Positions 33,986-43,401 are shown, numbered from the stretch's first letter. The stretch is DNA of 64,000 nucleotides from DASSUW01 sp036257565 (GCA_036257565.1 DATAFH010000039.1:62001-126000); one strand, 5' to 3'. A program made the numbers and translations. Notes: generated by a model from the sequence alone, not told the origin.

Positions 33986-34508
33986 GGATGCGGATGAGGG
34001 TGTCGCCGTAGCGGCGTTCGTCGATGAGGGGAAGGTCGAGGTCGAGAGCGTCGCGCCGGTCGCTCTCCGTGACCACCGCCGCCTCCGGGGCCAGGACGGC
34101 CGGCAGCGCCTCCGTCAGCTCGCCCCGGAGCCGCCCGGCCATCCGGTAGGGCGGGTCGAGGAAGACGAGATCGTAGTGGTGCCCGGCCGCCGATGCGCTG
34201 CCGAGAAAGCGGCGCGCGTCCGCGCGGCGCACCTCCGCCTCGCCGCCGAGCGCCTCGAGGTTGGCGCGGATCGCGCGGATCGCCGCCGGTGCGCTGTCCA
34301 CGAACGTCGCCTTGGCCGCGCCGCGCGAGAGCGCCTCCAGGCCGAGAGCGCCCGAGCCCGCGAACAGGTCGAGCACGCGCGCGCCGTCGACGCGGGCGCC
34401 GAGCACGGAGAACAGCGCCTCGCGGACGCGGTCGGACGTCGGCCGGGTCGCCGCGCCGGGCGGCGCCTGCAGCCGCCGCCCGCCCCAGCGCCCCGCGATC
34501 ACGCGCAT
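33975..34508 (-). CDS. rsmD: 16S rRNA (guanine966-N2)-methyltransferase RsmD
   Basis: SAM-dependent methyltransferase acting on the 30S subunit. N-terminal MRVIAGRWGGRRLQAPPG, SAM site VLDLFAGSGALGLEALSRGA, and catalytic motif IV YDLVFLDPPYRM. 177 aa. Coupled to coaD by overlap. Confidence 0.94.
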   Translation of the reverse strand: MRVIAGRWGGRRLQAPPGAATRPTSDRVREALFSVLGARVDGARVLDLFAGSGALGLEALSRGAAKATFVDSAPAAIRAIRANLEALGGEAEVRRADARRFLGSASAAGHHYDLVFLDPPYRMAGRLRGELTEALPAVLAPEAAVVTESDRRDALDLDLPLIDERRYGDTLIRIHGS

Positions 34509-34521
34509 ACGCGACCGCGGC

Positions 34522-35436
34522 TCAGCGTGCCCAGGCCGTGGCGACCTCGCGCACGTGACGGGCGTCGGTCCCGCAGCAGCCGCCGAGCACGCACACGCTC
34601 GGCAGCCGCTCGCGCAGCTCGCCGTGCTCGGCGCCGAGCTCCGAAGGGTCGCCGTCGTCGAGCTCGGTGGCCTCGTCGAGCTCGGCGTGGCTCATCCGCG
34701 ACGCGTTAGCGCGCAGCCCGCCGATCCGCTCGCGCCACTCGCCGTCGTCCTCCAGCACATCGGCGAAGTGGGTCGGGTGCGCGCAGTTGATCATGAAGTA
34801 GGCCGGCCGCGTGTCGGCGTCGACCTGCTCGATCGCCTCGCGCAGCGCCTGGCCGCTCGGCAGCCGACCTTCGGTCTCGACGGTGTAGGAGATGACCGAC
34901 GGGACGCCGACCGCCTCCGCCGCCCGGGCGATGCCCAGCGCCTCCTCCATGTACGGCATGGTGATCGCGCTCACCATGTCGACGCCGGCGTCGGCGAACG
35001 TGCGGACCTGCTCGCCGTGGTACTCGGCCGCCTCGTCGGCGGTCATCGTCTCCCCCACCACGTAGCCGTCGCCCCGCGGTCCGACCACGCCGTTGAGGAC
35101 GGTCGGGACGTCCGGCTCGGAGTCGGCGATCTCCCGGATCAGCTCCACCGCGCGGCGGTTGGCTTCGGCGAGCTGGTCGGGCGGGTAGCCGAGCCGCTCG
35201 CCCCAGTCGCGGCTCGCGCGCCAGGTCGGGGTGTCGAGCACGACCCCGAGCCCCTCCTCGCGGGCGATCGCAACGTACGGCGCGTAGTAGCGGCGCAGCG
35301 CCTCGACGCCGTCCGGCGCCTTGAGCAGGTCGAAGGCCGCGAAGTCCGGCAGCTCGAGCCCCTCGTGGAAGATCAGCGTGGTCTCGAGGCCGCCATCGGT
35401 GATGAACAGGTGGTCGCCTGTGAGTTGAGGCAGCAT
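34522..35436 (-). CDS. Homocysteine S-methyltransferase family protein
   Basis: Zinc-dependent methyltransferase of the MmuM/BHMT family, 304 aa from ATG 35436. N-terminal FITDGGLETTLIFHEGLELP, central SYTVETEGRLPSG, and the zinc cysteines in AYFMINCAHPTHF (first Cys) and CVLGGCCGTDARHV (Cys pair). Likely makes methionine from S-methylmethionine or a similar donor. It sits inside the recG-to-rsmD run, where it is not a usual member, with a 63-nt gap to recG. Confidence 0.88.
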   Translation of the reverse strand: MLPQLTGDHLFITDGGLETTLIFHEGLELPDFAAFDLLKAPDGVEALRRYYAPYVAIAREEGLGVVLDTPTWRASRDWGERLGYPPDQLAEANRRAVELIREIADSEPDVPTVLNGVVGPRGDGYVVGETMTADEAAEYHGEQVRTFADAGVDMVSAITMPYMEEALGIARAAEAVGVPSVISYTVETEGRLPSGQALREAIEQVDADTRPAYFMINCAHPTHFADVLEDDGEWRERIGGLRANASRMSHAELDEATELDDGDPSELGAEHGELRERLPSVCVLGGCCGTDARHVREVATAWAR

Positions 35437-35499
35437 GGCACCGCCGACCCTCGCACATCGGCGGTGCCGCGCGCCAGCTCTCCACGCCGACCGCATCGG

Positions 35500-37611
35500 C
35501 TACGCCGGGATCGGCTCGAGCGCGTCGGCGCCGAAGGCGGCGACCAGCGCGTCGGCGAGCAGCGCGTGCTCGGGCTGGCGCAGCTGCGGGTCGGCGTCGA
35601 GGATCGTCCGTGCCCGCATGCGGGCACGCTCGAGCAGTTCGACGTCCTCAGGCAGGCGGGCGAAGCGGAACGCCTGCATGCCGGACTGGCGGGTGCCCAG
35701 CATCTCTCCTTCGCCGCGCAGCTCGAGGTCGATCTCCGCCAGCTTGAAGCCGTCGCGGTGGTCGACCAAGGCCCGCAGGCGAGCCGACTCCTTGGGGCCG
35801 AACAGCAGGCACAGCGACTCGTGCCGGCCGCGGCCGATGCGCCCCCGCAGCTGGTGCAGCTGCGAGATCCCGTAGCGCTCGGCGTCCTCGACGAGCATGA
35901 CCGTCGCGTTCGGCACGTCGATCCCCACCTCGATCACCGTGGTGGCGACGAGCACATCGGCCCCGCCCTCAGCGAAGGCCGCCATCGCGTCCTGCTTCTC
36001 GCGCGGGCGCATCTGCCCGTGCAGCAGGACGACGCGGAAGTCGCGCAGCTCGCCTGTGCGCAGCCGCTCGAACTCGGCGGTCGCGGCGCGCGCCTGCAGC
36101 GCCTCGGACTCCTCCACCAGCGGGCAGACGACGAACGCCTGGCGGCCGGCCCGCAGCTCCTCGCGGATCCGCTCGTACGCGCGCGCACGCTCGTTCTCCG
36201 TCGCGCATACGTGGGTGTCGATGGGCCGCCGGCCGGCCGGCAGCTCCCGCAGGACGGTGACATCGAGGTCGCCGTACGCGGTGAGCGCCAGCGTGCGCGG
36301 GATCGGCGTAGCGGTCATGTGCAGGACGTGGGGGGCGAGCGTGTCCGGCGCCTTGCGGTCGAGCGCGCGGCGCTGGTTGACGCCGAAGCGGTGCTGCTCG
36401 TCGACCACCACGACGGCCAGGCGGTCGAACTCGACCGCCTCCTCGATCAGCGCGTGCGTCCCGACCAGCAGCTTCAGCTCGCCGGTGGCGAGCTTCCCGA
36501 GCAGGTCGGCCCGCCGGCCCGCCGGCGTCGATCCCGTGAGCAGGGCGGCCTGGACGAGGGCGCCCGGCATCAGCGCCTGCAGCGTGGCGAAGTGCTGCTC
36601 GGCGAGCGTCTCGGTGGGCGCCATGAGCGCGGCCTGGGCGCCGGACTCGACGGCCCGCAGCATCGCGTACAGCGCCACCACGGTCTTGCCCGAGCCGACC
36701 TCGCCCATGAGCAGGCGCTGCATCGGCCGGTCGCGGGTGAGCTCCTCGTCGACGGCGTCCATGGCGCGCCGCTGGTCGCCGGTCGGCGCGAACGGCAGCG
36801 ACTCCTGCAGCCAGCGCGCCGTGAGGTCGCCCGGCGGCTCGAGCGCAGCCGCCCGCGACCCTTCGCGCCGCCGCGCGCGCCGGCGCAGCAGCGCGATCTG
36901 CACGAGCAGCAGCTCGTCGTAGGCGAGCCGGCGGCGGCCGCCCTCGTGGTCGCCGAAGTGCGCCGCGTCGAGCGCGGCCGAGCGGTCGGGCAGCCGCTCG
37001 TGCAGGCGCAGGCGGGCGGGCAGCGGCTCGAGCGCGTCCCGCGCCGCCCCCCGCCATTCCCGCACGAGCGCGAGGATCTGCGTCGACGAGAGGCCGTCGG
37101 TGGCCGGGTAGGTCGCGACGTCCGACGCCTCCGCGCCGACCTGCTCGCCGGTCTCGGCGTGGAACTGCACCCGGAAGCGGTTGCGGGCCTCGTACTTGCC
37201 CTGCAGCAGCAGCCGCGTGCCCGCCCGGTACTTGCGCTCGAGCCACGGCTGGTTGAAGAAGGTCGCCTTCACCGTCCCGGTCTCGTCGGCCACCACGGCC
37301 TCGACGAGCGGCCGCATCCCGCGGCGCCGCACCGGGCGGCTCGAGATCGAGCGCACCTCGACGACAACGGTCGCCGTCTCCCCCGGCGCGAGGTCGATCA
37401 GCGTGCGGGCGCTGCCGCGGTCGCGCGGCAGGTGCTCGAGCAGGTCGCCGACCGTGAGCAGCCCGAGCCGCTCGGCGGCGGCCGCTGCCTTGGGCGGCGA
37501 GACGGGCAGCGGCGCCGACAGCCGCGACGGCCGCGGGAGGTGTGGCGGCGGGCCGGCGCGCAGCGCGTCGTCGGTCAGCGGCTCAGAGGTGGCGAACGCC
37601 GTGGGGGCCAC
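35500..37611 (-). CDS. recG: ATP-dependent DNA helicase RecG
   Basis: Branch-migrating helicase that remodels stalled forks. N-terminal wedge domain with OB fold (TVGDLLEHLPRDR to LLLQGKYEARNRFRVQF); helicase motifs I LLMGEVGSGKTVVALYA, Ia APTETLAEQHF, II VVVDEQHRFGVNQR, III HMTATPIPRTLAL, V TTVIEVGIDVPNATVMLVED, VI QLRGRIGRGRHESLCLL. 703 aa with the TRQSGM motif near the end. Starts 27 nt after the DhaL gene, the typical rpmB-dhaL-recG-rsmD-coaD actinobacterial order. Confidence 0.96.
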   Translation of the reverse strand: MAPTAFATSEPLTDDALRAGPPPHLPRPSRLSAPLPVSPPKAAAAAERLGLLTVGDLLEHLPRDRGSARTLIDLAPGETATVVVEVRSISSRPVRRRGMRPLVEAVVADETGTVKATFFNQPWLERKYRAGTRLLLQGKYEARNRFRVQFHAETGEQVGAEASDVATYPATDGLSSTQILALVREWRGAARDALEPLPARLRLHERLPDRSAALDAAHFGDHEGGRRRLAYDELLLVQIALLRRRARRREGSRAAALEPPGDLTARWLQESLPFAPTGDQRRAMDAVDEELTRDRPMQRLLMGEVGSGKTVVALYAMLRAVESGAQAALMAPTETLAEQHFATLQALMPGALVQAALLTGSTPAGRRADLLGKLATGELKLLVGTHALIEEAVEFDRLAVVVVDEQHRFGVNQRRALDRKAPDTLAPHVLHMTATPIPRTLALTAYGDLDVTVLRELPAGRRPIDTHVCATENERARAYERIREELRAGRQAFVVCPLVEESEALQARAATAEFERLRTGELRDFRVVLLHGQMRPREKQDAMAAFAEGGADVLVATTVIEVGIDVPNATVMLVEDAERYGISQLHQLRGRIGRGRHESLCLLFGPKESARLRALVDHRDGFKLAEIDLELRGEGEMLGTRQSGMQAFRFARLPEDVELLERARMRARTILDADPQLRQPEHALLADALVAAFGADALEPIPA

Positions 37612-37638
37612 GGCGGAGATGATGATCGCCGCGCCGGA

Positions 37639-39312
37639 TCACTCGGCGGAGATCAGCCACCAGTAGGCCGGCTGGTCGCCGCGAGAGTACTCGACGTCGA
37701 CCCCGCCTGGCGCGAGCGCGGCCACGGCGGCGCCCTCGAGCGGCGCGCCGTCGCCCTCGATCAGCGTTAACAGCTCGGCCTCCCGGCCCAGCTCGCCGAG
37801 CACGGCCTCGAGCGTCTCCTCCGGCTCGCCCCAGGCGACGATCTGCTCGTCGACGAAGCCGACCGCCTCGCCGCGCCTGAAGCGGCCCTCGACGTCGTCG
37901 CGCGCCGCGTGGGTGACCGCGCCCGTGCGCACGTGCTCGAGCGCCTCGCCCATCGCGTCCGCGTTCTCGGCCGCGCCACGATCAGGGTCCAGCGCGACGG
38001 CCGCCGCCAGGCCCGCCTGCATCGAGCGCGAGGGGACTACGTACACGACCTTCTCCGCCAGCTCGGCCGCCCGCTCGGCGGCCATGATGACGTTCGGCGA
38101 GTTGGGGAGCACGACGACCTCCTCGGCGGCGACGTCGTGGATGCCGGCCAGCAGCTCGTAGGTCGACGGATTCATCGTGCCCCCGCCGTCGAGCGCCACC
38201 GCGCCGACGCTGTCGAAGAGATGCGCCACGCCGCCGCTGGAGACCACCGCCAGCACGCCGCAGGCCTGCACGGCGTCGGCCAGGCGCTCGGTGCGGTCGG
38301 CCACCTGCTCGGTCATGTCGGCCACGTCGAGATGGGAGACGTCGCCCTCGCCGACGAACAGCGCGGTCGCGCGCTCGGGCTCGTCGGTGTGCAGGTGCAC
38401 CTTCAGCGTGTGGCCGTCACCGACCACGAGCACCGAGTCGCCGAGGCGCTCGAGCGGCTCGGTCCAGGCGCTCGGCTCCATGCCTTGGCCGGTGACCGCG
38501 AAGTTGGTGCAGTAGCGGTACGTCGTCGATACGTGCTGCGGGTGGGTGATGCGAGCCGGCGCGTGGTGCGCCAGCGCGGGCGCGGCGGTCCCGCGCAGCG
38601 CCGCGATCACGCCCGCGAACATCACGGTCAGGCCGTAGCCGCCGGCGTCGACCACCCCCGCCTCGCGCAGGATCGGCAGCAGCTCCGGGCCGCGCGCGAC
38701 GGACAGCTCGCCCGAGCGCAGCGCCGCCTCGAGCACGCCGGCGATCATCGCGTTCTGCTCGTCGTCGGCGACCTCCTTGTGCAGACGCGGCTCGTCCATG
38801 TGCGCGACCTCGGAGGCGACCCGTGCCGCCATCTCGCGCACGACCGTGAGGATCGTCCCCTCGGCCGGCTCGCGCACGGAGCCGTACGCGCGGTCGGCAG
38901 CGCGCGCCATGGCGGCGGCCACGAGCACCGGGTCGACGAGCTCGCCCGGACGGGAGATCAGCTCCTCGGCGGCGCCGCGCAGGAGCTGGGAGAGGATCAC
39001 GCCGGAGTTCCCTCGGGCGCCGAGCAGCGCCGCCCGGGCGACCGAGTCGACGATCTCGTCACGGCCGATCTCGTCGATCTCGCCCTGTGCCGAGAGGCGG
39101 TCCAGCTCGGCGAGCACGGCGCGCAGCGTGAGGGCCATGTTGTCCCCGGTGTCGCCGTCCGCGACCGGGAACACGTTGAGGTCGTTGACCTCGCGGCGGC
39201 GCGACTCGAACTCGAGCAGTGCGCCCTCGACCACGGCGCGGAAGCGGATCAGAGTGGGATCGGCCAACTTCGAAAGATTAAGTGTTTCGTCCTCCGGTCG
39301 TCGAAACCCCAC
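37639..39312 (-). CDS. DhaL/DAK2-domain protein, FakA/YloV-like
   Basis: 557-aa protein: an N-terminal DhaL nucleotide-binding domain (LNVFPVADGDTGDNMALTLR with the Mg-binding aspartates, LLGARGNSGVILSQLLRG) and a C-terminal DAK1/DegV-related half (VVVLPNSPNVIMAAERAAEL). This is the layout of FakA/YloV fatty acid kinases that work with a DegV/FakB partner; no fakB is in the window. The GTG at 39312 has no clear ribosome binding site. Between rpmB and recG as in other Gram-positives. Confidence 0.87.
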   Translation of the reverse strand: MGFRRPEDETLNLSKLADPTLIRFRAVVEGALLEFESRRREVNDLNVFPVADGDTGDNMALTLRAVLAELDRLSAQGEIDEIGRDEIVDSVARAALLGARGNSGVILSQLLRGAAEELISRPGELVDPVLVAAAMARAADRAYGSVREPAEGTILTVVREMAARVASEVAHMDEPRLHKEVADDEQNAMIAGVLEAALRSGELSVARGPELLPILREAGVVDAGGYGLTVMFAGVIAALRGTAAPALAHHAPARITHPQHVSTTYRYCTNFAVTGQGMEPSAWTEPLERLGDSVLVVGDGHTLKVHLHTDEPERATALFVGEGDVSHLDVADMTEQVADRTERLADAVQACGVLAVVSSGGVAHLFDSVGAVALDGGGTMNPSTYELLAGIHDVAAEEVVVLPNSPNVIMAAERAAELAEKVVYVVPSRSMQAGLAAAVALDPDRGAAENADAMGEALEHVRTGAVTHAARDDVEGRFRRGEAVGFVDEQIVAWGEPEETLEAVLGELGREAELLTLIEGDGAPLEGAAVAALAPGGVDVEYSRGDQPAYWWLISAE

Positions 39313-39384
39313 TCGCCGACCTGCGGACGACGTTGCGCTGGCGCGACGTTACTCGCGCAGACGGCGGTACCGCCGCCGACCTCT

Positions 39385-39573
39385 CTAGGCCTTGGTGACC
39401 TTGCCCGCCTTCAGGCAGCGCGTGCAGACGTAGACGCGCAGCGGCGCGCCGTCCTCCCGGATGCGCACCTTCTGCAGGTTCGCGTCGAACCGGCGCTTGG
39501 TGGCGACCATGGAATGCGAGCGGCTCTGACCGAAGGCAGGGCGCTTGCCGCAGGCGTGACAGACACGGGCCAT
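39385..39573 (-). CDS. rpmB: Ribosomal protein L28 (zinc-ribbon type)
   Basis: 62-aa L28 with both zinc cysteine pairs, VCHACGK and VCTRCLK, and core SHSMVATKRRFDANLQKVRI. ATG 39573 is preceded by a TATGCT box 11 nt upstream, predicting a very short leader. Divergent from the protein kinase gene. Confidence 0.95.
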   Translation of the reverse strand: MARVCHACGKRPAFGQSRSHSMVATKRRFDANLQKVRIREDGAPLRVYVCTRCLKAGKVTKA

Positions 39574-39608
39574 AGCGACGGGGAAGCATAGCGGCAGGGT
39601 GCCTTGGG

Positions 39609-39614
39609 TACGGT
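39609..39614 (+). promoter_or_regulatory. Predicted -10 box for leaderless kinase gene
   Basis: TACGGT, then GTTGTG, then GTG at 39621, the same hexamer and spacing as at sthA. This spacing favours GTG 39621 over the GTG one codon earlier as the true start. Confidence 0.55.
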
Positions 39615-39620
39615 GTTGTG

Positions 39621-41129
39621 GTGCCCCCGGCCAGTCCGGCTCGCATCACGCTGCCCGAGCGCTACCGCGTCGTCCGCCACATTGCGAACGGCGGGATGGC
39701 GGGCGTCTGGGAAGCCCACGACCAGCTCCTGAACCGCTCCGTGGCGGTCAAGGTGCTCGCGTCGCACCTGTCCGAGGACGACCGCGCGAGGCAGCGCTTC
39801 GAGCGCGAGGCGCGAGCCGCTGCGGGCCTCTCCACGCACCCGAACGTCGTGACGATCTACGACGTCGGCGAGCACGACGGACGCGCGTTCATCGTCATGG
39901 AGCTCATGAGCGGCGGCACGGTCAGCGACCGGCTGCGAGAGGGCCGCACGATCGCCGACGACACGGCGCTGCGCTGGCTGCGGGAGGCAGCCGGCGCGCT
40001 CGACGCAGCGCACGAGGCCGGCGTCGTGCACCGCGACATCAAGCCCGGCAACCTGCTGCTCGACCAGCGCGACCGCCTGGCGATCGCCGACTTCGGGATC
40101 GCCCGGCTGGCGATGGAGGACCAGCTGACGCTGACCGGGCAGGTGCTCGGCACCGCCTCGTACATCTCTCCCGAGCAGGCGGTCGGAGAGCCGGCCACCG
40201 CCGCCTCGGACCGCTACGCGCTGGCCGTCGTCGCGTTCGAGCTGCTGACGGGTTCGAAGCCGTTCCAGGCCGAGCACTTCGCCGCCCAGGCGCGAGCCCA
40301 CGTCGAGGACGCTCCTCCCCTCGCCACCGAGCGCGACCCCAGCCTGCCGGCCGGGGTCGACCGCGTACTCGACCGCGGCATGGCCAAGGAGCCCGGCGGG
40401 CGCTGGGAGAGCGCGGCGGCGATGGTCGACGCGCTCGACACCGCGATGGGCTCCCGCCGCGCGCCCGCGGCGGCGCCGCCGCCCCCCACGGAGGCCACCC
40501 GGCGCCTCGACACCGTGCCCCCGCCGCCACCGCCCGTCGCTCCTTCGCGGGCGGACGACGACGATCGCCCTCGAGGCCGGCGCCCGGGCGCGGCGCTGCT
40601 CGCCGGCCTCGCCGCGCTGCTGGTGCTCGCCGTGGTCGGCTTCGTGCTGCTGCGCGGCGGTGGCGACGGCCAGGAGGGCGAGCCGGCCGCTCAGGCCACG
40701 CCGACCCCGACCGCCGAACAGACGCGCGAGCCGACCGCGACGCCCGCGGAGACGCCGACGGACACGCCCGAGCCCACGCAGACGGCGACCCCCGAGCCGA
40801 CGCAGACGGCCACGCCCGAGTCCTCCGGCGAGCCGAACCTCGGCCGGGCGAGCACTCTGCAGGTCCAGGGCTTCAACGCCCGCCAGGCCGGCGACTATGA
40901 GCAGTCGCTGGCCCTGTCCCAGCAGGCGCTGCAAGCGTGCGGCGACGCGCAGGAGCTCGACCCGTGCGGCTACGCCCTGTACGAGATCGGCGCCTCGCTC
41001 AACGCGCTCGGGCGGCCCGACGAGGCGATCCCGTACCTCGAGCGGCGCCTCGACACGTACGGGAACAACGGCGAGGTCAAGGCCGAGCTGAAGAAGGCGC
41101 AGAAAGCCGCCAAGCGCGACGGCGACTGA
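39621..41129 (+). CDS. Membrane Ser/Thr protein kinase (PknB-like) with extracellular TPR-like domain
   Basis: Hanks-type kinase, about 502 aa. Kinase domain residues 9-270: NGGMAGVWEAHD (glycine loop), VAVKVL (lysine), VVHRDIKPGNLLL (catalytic loop, about residue 137), IADFGIARL (DFG) and GTASYISPEQA. A Pro-rich linker, one membrane helix near residues 327-347, a Thr/Pro/Glu-rich stalk, and a C-terminal extracellular tetratricopeptide-like pair (GFNARQAGDYEQSLALSQQA, ASLNALGRPDEAIPYLERRL) follow. It lacks PASTA repeats. Last 53 nt overlap the convergent EamA gene. Confidence 0.9.
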   Translation: MPPASPARITLPERYRVVRHIANGGMAGVWEAHDQLLNRSVAVKVLASHLSEDDRARQRFEREARAAAGLSTHPNVVTIYDVGEHDGRAFIVMELMSGGTVSDRLREGRTIADDTALRWLREAAGALDAAHEAGVVHRDIKPGNLLLDQRDRLAIADFGIARLAMEDQLTLTGQVLGTASYISPEQAVGEPATAASDRYALAVVAFELLTGSKPFQAEHFAAQARAHVEDAPPLATERDPSLPAGVDRVLDRGMAKEPGGRWESAAAMVDALDTAMGSRRAPAAAPPPPTEATRRLDTVPPPPPPVAPSRADDDDRPRGRRPGAALLAGLAALLVLAVVGFVLLRGGGDGQEGEPAAQATPTPTAEQTREPTATPAETPTDTPEPTQTATPEPTQTATPESSGEPNLGRASTLQVQGFNARQAGDYEQSLALSQQALQACGDAQELDPCGYALYEIGASLNALGRPDEAIPYLERRLDTYGNNGEVKAELKKAQKAAKRDGD

Positions 41130-41994
41130 CCCGCGACGGAAGCTGGAGCGCGATCACGGCGGCAAGCACGAGCGCGCCGCCGGCCAGCTGGGGCACCGTG
41201 AGCCGCTCGCCGAGGACGAGGAAGGCCAGCGCCACCGTCACCGGCGGCTCGAACGTCGACAGGATCGCGGCCTCCGACGGGCCCACGCGGCGCAGGCCCG
41301 CGAAGAACGCCGACACGGCCACCACGGTGCTGACGAGCGCGATCAGCGCCAGCCACAGCCACGCCTCGCCCGACAGCCCGAGGTCGAGCGTGCCGGTCGC
41401 CGCCCCCGCCACCGAGAAGGAGACCGTACCGCCGGTGAGCACGAGCGCCGACAGCGTGAACGGCTCGACCTCGCTCACGATCCCGTCCGAGACGAGGATG
41501 TACGTCGTGTACGTGAGCGAGGCGGCGAGCGCGAGGCCCGCGCCCAGCACGTCGAAGCTCGCGGCGCCCGCGGCGGCCAGCACGAGCACGAGGCCAACCG
41601 ACGCCACGCCGAGCGCGAGCCAGGTGCGCGCCGTCGGCTTGGCGCGGCCGAGCACGAGCGCGGCCACGGTGACGAACGCCGGGTACGTGTAGAGCAGCAG
41701 CGAGACGAGCGCGACGTCGAGGCGGTCGATGGCCAGGAAGTACAGGCCGGACTGCAGGCTGTAGCCGATCGCGCCGAGGCCCAGCCCGGTGAGCACGACG
41801 CGGCGCGGAAGCCGGCGCAGGCCGGCCCAGCCCCCGGTGATCCGCACGAGCAGCAGGAAGGCGACGGCCGCGAGGCCGAAGCGCACGAGCAGCGTGCTGG
41901 TGATGCTGGCGCCCGCCTCCGAGGCGAGCGTGCCGAAGATGCCGAGGGTGGCGAAGCCGGAGGCGGAGACGAGGCAGAGGAGGGCGCCGCGCAT
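41077..41994 (-). CDS. EamA/DMT-family membrane transporter
   Basis: Drug/metabolite-type exporter of 305 aa with ten membrane helices in two EamA repeats (first from GALLCLVSASGFATLGIFGT; second from GAGLALAASLTYTTYILVSD; signature STFEPPVTVALAFLVLGE). Substrate unknown. ATG 41994; the divergent LysR regulator 75 nt away probably controls it. Its C-terminal 17 codons overlap the kinase gene on the other strand. Confidence 0.88.
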   Translation of the reverse strand: MRGALLCLVSASGFATLGIFGTLASEAGASITSTLLVRFGLAAVAFLLLVRITGGWAGLRRLPRRVVLTGLGLGAIGYSLQSGLYFLAIDRLDVALVSLLLYTYPAFVTVAALVLGRAKPTARTWLALGVASVGLVLVLAAAGAASFDVLGAGLALAASLTYTTYILVSDGIVSEVEPFTLSALVLTGGTVSFSVAGAATGTLDLGLSGEAWLWLALIALVSTVVAVSAFFAGLRRVGPSEAAILSTFEPPVTVALAFLVLGERLTVPQLAGGALVLAAVIALQLPSRVSRRRAWRLSAPSSARP

Positions 41995-42039
41995 GGGGCG
42001 ATGATCGGCGCTCGACCCATCGAGAGCAACGCACATGTC

Positions 42040-42055
42040 CGCACGATTCCGTGCG
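42040..42055. promoter_or_regulatory. Candidate LysR operator
   Basis: Perfect 6-bp inverted repeat CGCACG-ATTC-CGTGCG in the 74-nt gap between the divergent EamA and LysR genes, 14 nt before the LysR ATG. Placement fits autoregulation plus control of the exporter. Confidence 0.5.
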
Positions 42056-42068
42056 ATGATCTCGAACG

Positions 42069-42992
42069 ATGCTCGACCTACGGAGACTGCGCCTGCTGCA
42101 CGAGCTGCACCGCCGCGGCACGGTCGGCGCGGTGGCGCAGGCGCTCGACTACAGCTCCTCCACGGTCTCCCAGCAGCTCGGGGTGCTCCAGCGCGAGGCC
42201 GGCACGACCTTGTTCGAGCCCGCCGGCCGCCGGGTGCGGCTGACCGACGCGGCGCTCGTGCTCGTGGCGCACGCCGAGTCGCTGCTCGACGGCGTCGAGC
42301 GCGCGGAGGCCGACCTCGCGGCGGCCGCCGCGGGCGCGGTGCGCGGCGTCGTGCGCGTCGGCTCGTTCCAGACCGCGAGCGTGCACCTCCTGCTCCCGGC
42401 CATGGCGGCCCTGCGCGAGAGCCACCCGGGCGTCGACGTGCAGCTCGTGGAGTCCGAGACCGAGCCGGCACTGGCCGCGCTGCGCTCGCACGGGGTCGAC
42501 CTCGTGATCGGCGAGGAGTGGCTCGGCAACCCGCGGGCGCGGCAGCCGGGCATCGAGCGCCGGGACCTGTTCGCCGAGCCCGTGCGCCTCGCCCTCTCGG
42601 CGAGCCACCCGGCCGCGGCCCGCGACGCGGTCGAGCTCGCCGAGCTGGCCGGCGCATCGTGGGCCACGGGCTACGAGCGCGCGGGCATGGCGTCGCTCGT
42701 GCACCGGGTCTGCAACGAGCTCGGCGGCTTCGACCCCCACGTGCGCCACCGCACGAACGAGCTGTCCATGCTGCTCGGGCTCGTCGACGGCGGCCACGCG
42801 GTGACGCTGCTGCCCGACCTCGCGCTGCGCGGTGTCCCGCCCACCGTGGCCGTGCGTCCGGTGGCGGGCACCGACCTCTCCCGCACCGTCTTCACGGCCA
42901 CCCGGGCGGGCGCCGGGCACCGCCCGGCGCTCGCCGCCGTGCTCGAGGCGGTCAGGAACGCAGCGCGCTTTGCAGACGGGCCAGCGCCATGA
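42069..42992 (+). CDS. LysR-family transcriptional regulator
   Basis: 307-aa LTTR. N-terminal winged helix LRRLRLLHELHRRGTVGAVA, then ALDYSSSTVSQQLGVLQREA and GTTLFEPAGRRVRLTDAA; C-terminal periplasmic-binding-like effector domain from about residue 90 (VRVGSFQTASVHLLLPAMAA). Divergent from an EamA exporter, a frequent regulator-target pairing. Its end overlaps ribH by 41 nt. Confidence 0.92.
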   Translation: MLDLRRLRLLHELHRRGTVGAVAQALDYSSSTVSQQLGVLQREAGTTLFEPAGRRVRLTDAALVLVAHAESLLDGVERAEADLAAAAAGAVRGVVRVGSFQTASVHLLLPAMAALRESHPGVDVQLVESETEPALAALRSHGVDLVIGEEWLGNPRARQPGIERRDLFAEPVRLALSASHPAAARDAVELAELAGASWATGYERAGMASLVHRVCNELGGFDPHVRHRTNELSMLLGLVDGGHAVTLLPDLALRGVPPTVAVRPVAGTDLSRTVFTATRAGAGHRPALAAVLEAVRNAARFADGPAP

Positions 42993-43401
42993 CCGCCTCG
43001 GCGGCGTGTGCGCCCTGGTCCCGCTTGCCGCCGCCCGTACGGGCGAGCGCCTGCTCCATGTTCTCGACCGTGAGCACGCCGAAGGAGCACGGCACGCCGG
43101 TGCGGAGCTGGACGTCCTGGATGCCGCGGGCGGCCTCCGCGCAGACGTAGTCGTAGTGGTCGGTCTCCCCGCGGATGACCGCGCCGAGGCAGGCGACGCC
43201 GGCGTAGCGGCCGGTGTCGGCGAGGTAGCGGGCGGCGAGCGGGAGCTCGAACGCTCCCGGCACGTCGTGGACGTCGGCCGGCTGGTGGCCGGCCTCCGTG
43301 AAGGCCCGCTGAGCACCCGCGACGAGCCGGTCGGCGAGATCGGTGTAGAAGCGGCCGACGGCGATCGCGAAGGAGGGGGTGCCCAACGGGACGTCGCTCA
43401 T
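42952..43401 (-). CDS. ribH: 6,7-dimethyl-8-ribityllumazine synthase
   Basis: Penultimate step of riboflavin synthesis. 149 aa: FAIAVGRFYTDLADRLVAGA, the binding loop DVPGAFELPLAARYL, and GAVIRGETDHYDYVCAEAAR with the catalytic histidine. The first nine codons (MSDVPLGTP) are encoded inside the palindromic repeat at 43375-43430, and the ATG at 43401 lies in the loop between its arms. Last gene of ribD-ribE-ribBA-ribH, 38 nt after ribBA. Confidence 0.93.
   Translation of the reverse strand: MSDVPLGTPSFAIAVGRFYTDLADRLVAGAQRAFTEAGHQPADVHDVPGAFELPLAARYLADTGRYAGVACLGAVIRGETDHYDYVCAEAARGIQDVQLRTGVPCSFGVLTVENMEQALARTGGGKRDQGAHAAEAVMALARLQSALRS

Noticed and set aside
34261..37770. A 1169-codon open frame on the plus strand opposite rsmD, the homocysteine methyltransferase and recG
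   Set aside because: Pure shadow of the minus-strand genes in GC-rich DNA: no family motif, Arg/His-rich composition, and the opposite strand carries unmistakable RecG motifs.
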